Of a DNA stretch of 5,490 bases, positions 1 through 5,490 are shown piece by piece. A program made the position numbers and the translations under genes. The notes under the pieces are model-generated. The model saw only the letters and a program-made list of their open reading frames with translations. It ran no database searches and was not told the origin of the DNA. The DNA comes from Asaia bogorensis (GTDB lineage Bacteria; Pseudomonadota; Alphaproteobacteria; Acetobacterales; Acetobacteraceae): contig CAMCZJ010000200.1 of assembly GCA_945886995.1 (NCBI GenBank), positions 1-5,490 of the forward strand, read 5' to 3'. Position 1 is the first letter of the stretch. Each line of letters starts with the position of its first letter.

Positions 1-1008
1 AATGAGCAATTGGCGCAAATGCTGGATCACTTCACGCAATATGTCGGTTCGAGCCCCTATTTGGCACCGGCGGTGCTGTGCAGCATTGGCGATATGCAGG
101 CATCCGAAGGTGTTTGGTATCCCGTGGGCGGTACGCGCGCCACGGCGGAAGGGCTCGCGAACCTCGCGGCCTCGCTTGGGGCTGATCTGCGCACCAATGC
201 CGAGGTGACGGATATTGAGATCGTGGGCGGCGCGGTGCGCAGTGTCACCGCCAATGGCGAACGCATTGCCTGCGATGCGCTGATTTCGAACATGGATGCG
301 ATTCGCACCTATACGGAATTGGTGAAGGGCAATGCTTCCCAACGGTACGCCAAGAAGTATGAACCGGCCTGTTCCGGTGTGGTGCTCTATCTCGGGCTTA
401 ATCGCCGTTACGAACATTTGGCGCATCATGATTTCGTCTTCTCCCGCGATGCGGAAGAAGAATTCGATGCCATCTACCGCAAGGGCGAACCGGCGCCGGA
501 CCCGACGGCCTATCTGGCCGCGCCATCCGGCACTGATCCTTCGGTCGCGCCGGAAGGTGGGGAAGCGCTTTATGTGCTGGTGCATACGCCCTATCTTCGC
601 CCGCATCATGATTGGTCCAAGATGTTCCCGGCCTATCGCCAAAAAATCCTGGATAAGCTGAAGCACACGGCAGGGCTGGAAGATATCGAAAGCCGCATCG
701 TCTGCGAAAGCCAATTGACGCCGGTGGATATCCATAACCGCTACAAGGTGCTGAATGGCGCGATTTATGGCCTGGCATCGCATGGTTCCTTCACCGGCGC
801 CTTCAAGCCGAGCAATCGCAGCAAGGCGATCAAGGGTCTCTATTTGGCCGGCGGCGCGGCGCATCCGGGCCCGGGCATGCCGATGGTGATGATGTCCGGC
901 TGGATCGCAGCCGATGCTTTGGACCGTGATCTTGGCGGGCGCGGCATGTCCCCCGAAGCGGAATTGGCCGGAAGGCGAGAGGCCGATCTGCCAGCCGCGG
1001 CGGAATGA
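1..1008 (+). CDS. CrtI/CrtN-family carotenoid (probably C30) desaturase or oxygenase, 3' part
   Basis: The frame is open to the left edge, so the N-terminus with its FAD-binding GxGxxG lies outside the window; the internal TTG at 10 is not the real start. The visible 335 residues match the C-terminal two thirds of the phytoene desaturase/diapophytoene desaturase family. Counting from the first codon, the GVWYPVGGT block spans about residues 37-45 and is followed by a segment ending near DLRTNAEVTDIEI. The family's C-terminal FAD-contact signature, YLAGGAAHPGPGMPMVMMSG, is at about 281-300. Family members remove hydrogens from, or oxidise, linear polyisoprenes at the membrane using FAD. Because squalene-synthesis genes lie downstream in the same operon, the likely substrate is a C30 chain (squalene or a dehydrosqualene), but this is inferred. 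Whether it is CrtN-like (desaturation) or CrtP-like (terminal oxidation) cannot be decided from this fragment. It overlaps the acyltransferase gene by 4 bases. Confidence 0.88.
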   Translation, partial: NEQLAQMLDHFTQYVGSSPYLAPAVLCSIGDMQASEGVWYPVGGTRATAEGLANLAASLGADLRTNAEVTDIEIVGGAVRSVTANGERIACDALISNMDAIRTYTELVKGNASQRYAKKYEPACSGVVLYLGLNRRYEHLAHHDFVFSRDAEEEFDAIYRKGEPAPDPTAYLAAPSGTDPSVAPEGGEALYVLVHTPYLRPHHDWSKMFPAYRQKILDKLKHTAGLEDIESRIVCESQLTPVDIHNRYKVLNGAIYGLASHGSFTGAFKPSNRSKAIKGLYLAGGAAHPGPGMPMVMMSGWIAADALDRDLGGRGMSPEAELAGRREADLPAAAE

Positions 1009-1823
1009 CGACACAGCACGTAAAACAAGTGCCTGATCCGGTGGCGCTGCGTTCGGCGCGCCATCTGGATTTTTTTGATTTCATGTTCACGCGCTTCTTC
1101 GCCAAACATATGCGCGCGCTGCGCGTGGCGCGCTGGGGCCTGCCGGAATTGCCGGAAGGCAAGCCTGTGGTGATCTTCGCCAATCATCCATCCTGGTGGG
1201 ATGGCGTTGCTTTCATGCTGCTCTATCGCCGGCTTTTGCCGCATCGGCCGTTATTCACGCCGATGGATGCAAAGGCCATTGAGAAATATCGCTTCATGAC
1301 GCGGCTTGGCGTTTTCGGCATTGAAATCGGCTCGGCGCGCGGATCAATTGCCTTCTTACGCGTGGTGGAAAAGGTGCTGGCCAATCCCGCGCATATTCTT
1401 TGGATCAATGCGCCGGGGCGCTTCAGTGACCCGCGCGAACGGCCCGTGCCGATTGCGCCTGGCATGATCCGCCTGCCGGAAATCGCGCCCGATGCGGTGT
1501 TTGTGCCGCTTGCGCTGGATTACCCGTTCTGGAGCGAGCGCAAGGCGGAAATGCTGGCCGCTTTTGGTGCGCCCATTCCGGCTGCGACGCTGCTGGAAGC
1601 CCCGCGTGAGGCGCGTAGCGCCATGCTTTCCGATGCCTTGGCAGGCGTGATGGAAAAGCTCAGCGCAGATGCCATTGCGCGCGATCCCGCGGCCTTTCAA
1701 ACCCTGGTACAGGGGCGGGAAGGCATGGGCGGCATTTATCAAGCCTGGCGCCGCGCCAAGGCGCTGCTGCGCGGTGAACGCTTCGACCCCCGACATGAAC
1801 AACGCGCGGAGACAGCGCCATGA
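1005..1823 (+). CDS. PlsC-like lysophospholipid acyltransferase-family protein, putative glycosyl-carotenoid acyltransferase
   Basis: This 272-residue protein has the PlsC (LPLAT) acyltransferase fold signature. Block I is the catalytic HX4D in NHPSWWD, with His61 and Asp66. Block II is around GIEIGSARGS (105-114), block III around INAPGRFSDPRERP (134-147), and block IV around VFVPLALDY (165-173). Block III normally reads FPEGTRS and binds the glycerol phosphate acceptor. Here it reads NAPGRFSD, so the acceptor is probably not a standard lysophospholipid. Between a carotenoid-type desaturase and a glycosyltransferase, the best guess is transfer of a fatty acyl group to the sugar of a glycosylated C30 carotenoid, as in staphyloxanthin-type pigments; this is inference. 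There is no signal peptide, and an aromatic-rich stretch near the N-terminus (21-32) may sit against the membrane. The ATG at 1005 overlaps the upstream stop as ATGA, which supports this start. Confidence 0.8.
   Translation: MTTQHVKQVPDPVALRSARHLDFFDFMFTRFFAKHMRALRVARWGLPELPEGKPVVIFANHPSWWDGVAFMLLYRRLLPHRPLFTPMDAKAIEKYRFMTRLGVFGIEIGSARGSIAFLRVVEKVLANPAHILWINAPGRFSDPRERPVPIAPGMIRLPEIAPDAVFVPLALDYPFWSERKAEMLAAFGAPIPAATLLEAPREARSAMLSDALAGVMEKLSADAIARDPAAFQTLVQGREGMGGIYQAWRRAKALLRGERFDPRHEQRAETAP
1808..1812 (+). promoter_or_regulatory. Shine-Dalgarno site for the glycosyltransferase gene
   Basis: GGAGA lies 7 bases before the ATG at 1820, inside the end of the acyltransferase gene. It is the only clear, well-spaced ribosome binding site among the four junctions, and it supports the ATG at 1820 over other candidates. 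The other starts lack an obvious GGAGG-like site at proper distance and probably depend on coupling to the upstream stop codon. Confidence 0.6.
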
Positions 1824-2923
1824 CAGATTTCCTGCCCTGGATTGCGCTTGCCTTGGCGCTGTTACCGATTGGGTTCGCGATAGATAACCTCCGCCGCATG
1901 GCGAAGGCGCGCGGGCCGGCGCCCAAGGATGCGCTGGTGTCCATCCTGATCCCGGCGCGGAATGAGGAAGCGCATATCAGCACCTGCCTTGATGCCGCAC
2001 TCGCGCAGCAGGGTGTCGCGATTGAAGTGCTGGTGATGGATGATGGGTCGAGCGATCGCACGGCAGCGATTGTGAATGCTTATGCGGCGCGTGATGCGCG
2101 GGTGCGCCTGCTGGCCTGCCCGCCGCTGCCGCAAGGTTGGACCGGCAAGGTGCATGCCTGTGCGCGGCTGGCGGAAGCGGCGCGGGGGACGCATTTCCTG
2201 TTCATTGATGCCGATGTGCGGCTGGCGCGTGATGCCGCGGCTGCCATGTGCGGCCATGCCGCGCGGCAGAAGCTTGCCATGGTAACGGGCGTGCCGCGCC
2301 AGATTATCGGCACCTTGGGTGAAGCGCTGACTGTGCCCATGATCAACCTGCTGCTGATCGGCTATCTGCCAGGCGGTGGGCGGGCTGAGACTGAACGTGC
2401 GGAACTTGGCGCCGCTTGCGGGCAATTGATCCTGTTTGAGCGTGGCGCTTACGAAGCCCTTGGTGGGCACGGGGCAATCCGTGGGTCGCTTCATGATGGA
2501 TTGCAGCTTGCGCGCAAGCTGCGGGGTGCGGGTTTGCGCACGGAAATGGTGGAAGGCGCGACGCTTGCCGAATGCCGCATGTATGATGGGCTGCGGGCAA
2601 GCTGGAATGGCTTCATCAAGAATGCGCATGAAGGCATGGCAACGCCCGTTGGCCTGCCGATTTGGACCACGCTTCTGGCCGGCGCGCATATCTGGCCCTT
2701 CTTTCTGCTACCGGAATGGCAGGCAGGCTTGGCTATTTCGCTGGTCTTTGCGTTGCGCGCTGCCATCACCTTCAAAGCCCGCGAAGCCTGGTGGACCGTG
2801 CCGCTGCATCCATTCGCCGTGCTGGTCGGGCTCGCCATTCAATGGACTGCGCTGGTGCGCGTGTTGATCGGGCGCCCTGCCGGCTGGAAGGGTCGCGCCT
2901 ATTCCGCCAGCGGCGCGGCATGA
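1820..2923 (+). CDS. Family 2 glycosyltransferase, membrane-associated, putative C30-carotenoid glycosyltransferase
   Basis: This 367-residue protein has a GT-A glycosyltransferase fold. An N-terminal hydrophobic segment (about 4-22) is followed by the GT2 start VSILIPARNEE (40-50), the nucleotide-binding DDGS (74-77), and the metal-binding DAD at 130-132 in FLFIDADVRL. A likely catalytic acidic residue is D226 in LHDGLQLARKLR. The segment GWTGKVHACARLAEAARG (106-123) resembles the matching part of CrtQ-type and HpnB-type glycosyltransferases. Three C-terminal hydrophobic stretches (about 281-297, 301-317 and 328-350) suggest a membrane anchor with the catalytic domain on the cytoplasmic side. 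The likely role is transfer of a sugar from a nucleotide-sugar to a carboxyl or hydroxyl group of a C30 carotenoid. The alternative, a hopanoid-associated HpnB-like transferase, cannot be excluded because the downstream genes also serve hopanoid synthesis. The start is supported by an ATGA overlap and a GGAGA site 7 bases upstream. Confidence 0.82.
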   Translation: MTDFLPWIALALALLPIGFAIDNLRRMAKARGPAPKDALVSILIPARNEEAHISTCLDAALAQQGVAIEVLVMDDGSSDRTAAIVNAYAARDARVRLLACPPLPQGWTGKVHACARLAEAARGTHFLFIDADVRLARDAAAAMCGHAARQKLAMVTGVPRQIIGTLGEALTVPMINLLLIGYLPGGGRAETERAELGAACGQLILFERGAYEALGGHGAIRGSLHDGLQLARKLRGAGLRTEMVEGATLAECRMYDGLRASWNGFIKNAHEGMATPVGLPIWTTLLAGAHIWPFFLLPEWQAGLAISLVFALRAAITFKAREAWWTVPLHPFAVLVGLAIQWTALVRVLIGRPAGWKGRAYSASGAA

Positions 2924-4608
2924 TTTCTGAAAGCGCAGCCTCCGGCGCGCCGACGCAAAGCGCCGCTTCCCGCGCGCCAACGCGAAGCGCGGGGTCTGAG
3001 AATTTTCCGGTTGCGTCCCGGTTATTAGCGCCGGAGATGCGCCCCAAGGTGATGGGGTTTTACCGCTTTGTGCGCACCGCTGATGATATTGCCGATGATC
3101 CGGCGCTAGACCCACCGGAAAAGCTGCGCCGCCTGGTTGTGCTTGAGGCGGCGCTGGATGATCCTGCCACTGATGAACCCGCCGCTACGGCATTGCATGG
3201 CGCTGGCAGCGGTACAGATGAAGCGCGGTTGATGCTCTCTGCCTTTCGGCAGGATGCGACGCAGGCGCGTTATGCGGATTGGGCGGCTTTGGAAGATTAC
3301 TGCGCGCGGTCAGCCAATCCCGTGGGGCGCATGTTGCTGCGCTTGCATAACGAAACTAAGCCCGAAGCCCTGGCAGCGGCGGATGCGCTCTGCACCGCTT
3401 TGCAAATCCTCAATCATCTGCAGGATCTGGTACCGGATCGGCGCGATATCGGGCGCGTCTATCTGCCCGAAGCCTGGATGGGCTTGGCCGGCGGTGAGGC
3501 GCGCTTCTTCGACCCCACCAATACTGAAGCGCGGCGCGCCGTGCTGGATGCTGCGCTCGATCAAGTAGAGGAAAGGCTGGATGCCGCCGCTGCACTGCCG
3601 CGGTTGCTCTCGGCCAAGCGGCTTGCGCGCGAAAGTGCGATGACGATTGCACTGGCGCGGCGGCTGCTTGCACGGCTGCGCGCGGCAGATCCGGTTTTGG
3701 GACGTGTTGCGTTATCGCGGCTTGATTTCCTGCATGGCTTTCGCGCGGCACTCGGCACCGGGCCAAGCGATGCGGCTTTGGTCAGTGCGCGGGTTGGGCG
3801 TGCGGGGTCTTCCTTTGCGCGCGGCATGTCGGCGCTGAAGGGCGAAAGGCGCCGCGCGCTTTGGGCAGTATATGCCTTTTGCCGCGCGGTGGATGACATT
3901 GCCGATGGCGCCATGCCGGAAGCGGAAAAGCGCCGCTTCCTGGCTGATTGGCGCGGCAAGCTCCGCGCGCCGGATTGTGCGCTTTCGCGCGAATTGGCGC
4001 AGGCACGCAGCGCCTTCGCCCTTCCCATTGAAGAATGCGAAGCGATGATCGCGGGGATGGAAACCGATTCCACACCCAGCCTGCGCATTGCCGATACCGA
4101 AGCGCTGAACCTTTATTGCCGCCGGGTCGCCGGCAGTGTCGGTGCCATGGCGGTGCGTATTTTTGGCGCGCCGGAAGCAGCCGATTTTGGCCTAGGCCTG
4201 GGGCGCACGCTGCAATTGGTGAATATCCTGCGTGATTTGGATGAGGATGCGCTGCGAGATCGCGTCTATCTGCCGCTTGATCTGCTGGCGGCCGAAGGCG
4301 TGGCCGATGCGCCGGCTGCCACGCTGATTGCAAGCCCAGGTTTTGCGCGGGCGGCAGCGCATTTGGCGCAGCAGGCCGAAGCAGGCTTTGCGCAGGCCGC
4401 GGCAGAGCTGCACCATTTGGATCAACGCGCGCTTTTGCCGGCGCGTATCATGATGTGGGGCTATCAGCGGCTGTTTGAACGCCTGATGGCGCGCGGCTTT
4501 GGCCTGCCTCGGCCACGCCCGCGGCTCACGCGCGCTGAGAAGCTGCGCATGGCGGCCTATGCGTTGGGCATCGCGCCCGTCCCGCAAGCAAACGCCAGCC
4601 GCGCGTGA
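2920..4608 (+). CDS. hpnC-hpnD: HpnC-HpnD fusion: hydroxysqualene synthase joined to presqualene diphosphate synthase
   Basis: One uninterrupted 562-residue frame holds two complete trans-isoprenyl diphosphate synthase domains; each is normally a separate protein of about 270-300 residues. Residues ~27-278 are HpnC-like: ENFPVAS at 27-33, first Asp-rich motif DDIADD at 55-60, second motif NHLQDLVPDRRDIGRVYLP at 165-183. Residues ~296-550 are HpnD-like: GSSFARGM at 296-303, YAFCRAVDDIAD at 318-329, GMETD at 379-383, second motif NILRDLDEDALRDRVYLP at 435-452. The linker is only about 18 residues. In the known pathway HpnD condenses two farnesyl diphosphates to presqualene diphosphate, and HpnC converts that to hydroxysqualene; both half-reactions would be on one chain here. 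Both Mg-binding motifs survive in both halves, so both are probably active. The frame is open back to 2662, but ATG 2920 overlaps the upstream stop as ATGA, and the extra residues would lie wholly inside the glycosyltransferase gene. A Ser/Ala/Pro-rich repeat precedes the HpnC domain. Confidence 0.9.
   Translation: MISESAASGAPTQSAASRAPTRSAGSENFPVASRLLAPEMRPKVMGFYRFVRTADDIADDPALDPPEKLRRLVVLEAALDDPATDEPAATALHGAGSGTDEARLMLSAFRQDATQARYADWAALEDYCARSANPVGRMLLRLHNETKPEALAAADALCTALQILNHLQDLVPDRRDIGRVYLPEAWMGLAGGEARFFDPTNTEARRAVLDAALDQVEERLDAAAALPRLLSAKRLARESAMTIALARRLLARLRAADPVLGRVALSRLDFLHGFRAALGTGPSDAALVSARVGRAGSSFARGMSALKGERRRALWAVYAFCRAVDDIADGAMPEAEKRRFLADWRGKLRAPDCALSRELAQARSAFALPIEECEAMIAGMETDSTPSLRIADTEALNLYCRRVAGSVGAMAVRIFGAPEAADFGLGLGRTLQLVNILRDLDEDALRDRVYLPLDLLAAEGVADAPAATLIASPGFARAAAHLAQQAEAGFAQAAAELHHLDQRALLPARIMMWGYQRLFERLMARGFGLPRPRPRLTRAEKLRMAAYALGIAPVPQANASRA
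2932..2990 (+). repeat. 27-bp in-frame tandem repeat at the N-terminus of the HpnC-HpnD fusion
   Basis: Two adjacent 27-base units (2932-2958 and 2959-2985) match at 22 of 27 positions by hand count, and a partial third unit (AGCGC) follows. They encode SAASGAPTQ and SAASRAPTR, then SAGS. The unit is exactly nine codons, so the reading frame is preserved whatever the copy number. The segment is low-complexity, probably disordered, and lies before the conserved ENFPVAS start of the HpnC domain. It looks like a slippage-type duplication or a short flexible tail. Confidence 0.8.
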
Positions 4609-5490
4609 GCAGTACCGCCACATGCCATGTCATTGGCGCAGGTGTCGCGGGTTTGGCGGCGGCGCTCAGGCTTGCACAGCGTGGCCGCACCGTGATGCTG
4701 CATGAAGCAACGCCTGTGGCCGGCGGGCGCTGCCGCGCTTTGCCCGATGGCACGGATAACGGCACCCATGCGCTGATGGGCGCCAATCGCGCCGCGCTTC
4801 GCTTCCTTGCCGATATCGGCGCGCGCGAAGGCTGGGTGGAAGCGGAACCGGAAGGCTTACCCGTTTTCGATTTGGCCGATGGCAGCGCAAGGCGCATCGC
4901 GGCAAGCCCGCTTGATTGGCGCGACCCGGGCAAACGTCCGCCGGGCTTGAGCGCATCCGCCTTTGCCACGCTGCTGCGCCTTGCCTTGCCCATTGGGGAT
5001 CGGCCCGTCGCGGAAGTGATGGCGGCGCATCCCGCGCTGTATCGGGCGCTGATTGAGCCACTCACCGTCGCGGCGCTGAATACGCCGGGGCATGAGGCAT
5101 CTTCCGCGCGGCTTGGTGTCGTGTTGCGCCGGCTTGGGCTGCCAGGTGCGGGCGCGGTGCTGGTGGCGCGGGAAGGGCTCGGGCCGGATTTGATCGCACC
5201 TGCCTTGCACAAGCTGCAAAAGGCAGGCGTCAACACCCGTTTTGGCGTCAGGCTGCGCGCCATGACGGAAGCGGAAGGGCGCATCATTGCGCTGCATTTT
5301 GGTGAGGACAGCATATCGCTCGATCCGCGCGATCAGATTGTACTGGCGCTGCCGCCTTGGGAAGTTGGGCGGCTGATCCCCAAGCTGCGCGTGCCGGAAC
5401 GCCATGCGCCCATTCTCAATCTGCATTTTGCCCATGGCGGAACAGGGCCGGTGCGTTTCATCGGCGTGTTGGGGGGGCTGACGCAATGGG
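4605..5490 (+). CDS. hpnE: Hydroxysqualene dehydroxylase HpnE (FAD-dependent), 5' part
   Basis: The frame starts at GTG 4605, overlaps the upstream stop as GTGA, and stays open for 295 codons to the right edge; the family is about 420 residues, so roughly the last third is missing. It opens with a Rossmann FAD site, VIGAGVAGLAAALRLAQRG, with GxGxxG at 11-16, an acidic residue E34 ending the second strand, and GGRCR at 40-44. DNGTHALMG at 51-59 matches the HpnE pattern DNGQHLLLG. A later stretch EPLTVAALNTPGHEAS is the family's characteristic middle block, and ILNLHF and GVLGGLTQW near the edge also fit. HpnE uses reduced FAD to replace the hydroxyl of hydroxysqualene with hydrogen, giving squalene. 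Directly after the HpnC-HpnD fusion, it completes farnesyl diphosphate-to-squalene conversion within two genes. No Shine-Dalgarno site is visible, so initiation is probably coupled to termination of the upstream gene. Confidence 0.9.
   Translation, partial: MSSTATCHVIGAGVAGLAAALRLAQRGRTVMLHEATPVAGGRCRALPDGTDNGTHALMGANRAALRFLADIGAREGWVEAEPEGLPVFDLADGSARRIAASPLDWRDPGKRPPGLSASAFATLLRLALPIGDRPVAEVMAAHPALYRALIEPLTVAALNTPGHEASSARLGVVLRRLGLPGAGAVLVAREGLGPDLIAPALHKLQKAGVNTRFGVRLRAMTEAEGRIIALHFGEDSISLDPRDQIVLALPPWEVGRLIPKLRVPERHAPILNLHFAHGGTGPVRFIGVLGGLTQW

Noticed and set aside
2..208. Plus-strand frame with ATG at position 2
   Set aside because: It is Arg/Cys/Trp-rich and out of frame with the desaturase, whose family motifs cover the same bases.
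1862..2689. Long minus-strand open frame (275 codons) opposite the glycosyltransferase gene
   Set aside because: The plus strand carries clear GT2 motifs across the whole stretch. The minus-strand product is His/Arg/Gln-rich with no recognisable domain, as expected from an antisense frame in GC-rich DNA.
2662..2919. Upstream extension of the HpnC-HpnD frame back to an ATG at 2662
   Set aside because: It lies entirely inside the glycosyltransferase gene in another frame and has no HpnC-like sequence. The ATG at 2920 forms the same 4-base overlap seen at the other junctions.
1820..2923. Calling the glycosyltransferase hpnB or crtQ by name
   Set aside because: The sequence shares features with both groups, and the neighbourhood fits either hopanoid or C30 carotenoid synthesis. 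Without an alignment the symbol would be a guess.
3754..3810. Possible frameshift or assembly join between the HpnC and HpnD halves
   Set aside because: The frame runs through the linker with no stop, the codon style does not change, and each half keeps its family motifs in the same frame. A compensated error cannot be fully excluded without reads.
4526..5314. Minus-strand open frame (262 codons) opposite hpnE
   Set aside because: It has Ser/Ala/Pro/Arg-rich low-complexity composition and no domain. The plus-strand frame is unmistakably HpnE and is open to the window edge.

Overview
The window is a compact, GC-rich, plus-strand operon fragment with five reading frames and essentially no non-coding DNA. 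By homology judged by eye, it combines the three-step bacterial squalene pathway (HpnC, HpnD, HpnE) with carotenoid-type tailoring enzymes: a CrtI/CrtN-family desaturase, a PlsC-like acyltransferase and a family 2 glycosyltransferase. The strong G/C third-position bias, HpnCDE-type squalene synthesis and this gene mix suggest an alphaproteobacterium, plausibly Acetobacteraceae-like. That placement is an inference, not a proof.

Layout, left to right: (1) 1-1008, C-terminal ~335 residues of a CrtN/CrtP/CrtI-type FAD-dependent desaturase or oxygenase, cut by the window's left edge. (2) 1005-1823, a 272-residue acyltransferase with an intact HX4D motif but an unusual block III. (3) 1820-2923, a 367-residue membrane-associated GT2 glycosyltransferase. 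(4) 2920-4608, a 562-residue protein that fuses an HpnC-like domain to an HpnD-like domain and has a 9-residue tandem repeat at its N-terminus. (5) 4605-5490, the first 295 residues of HpnE (hydroxysqualene dehydroxylase), starting at GTG and cut by the right edge.

All four gene junctions are 4-base overlaps (ATGA three times, GTGA once), which predicts one transcript with translational coupling. The simplest joint reading is a squalene-route C30 carotenoid operon. The HpnC-HpnD fusion would convert farnesyl diphosphate through presqualene diphosphate to hydroxysqualene, and HpnE would reduce this to squalene. The desaturase would then dehydrogenate or oxidise the C30 chain, the glycosyltransferase would add a sugar, and the acyltransferase would esterify it, giving an acylated glycosyl-C30 carotenoid. 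Gene order is roughly the reverse of the proposed reaction order. The most notable single feature is the fusion of the two squalene-synthase half-reactions into one polypeptide. No promoter, terminator, RNA gene, mobile element or CRISPR array was seen.
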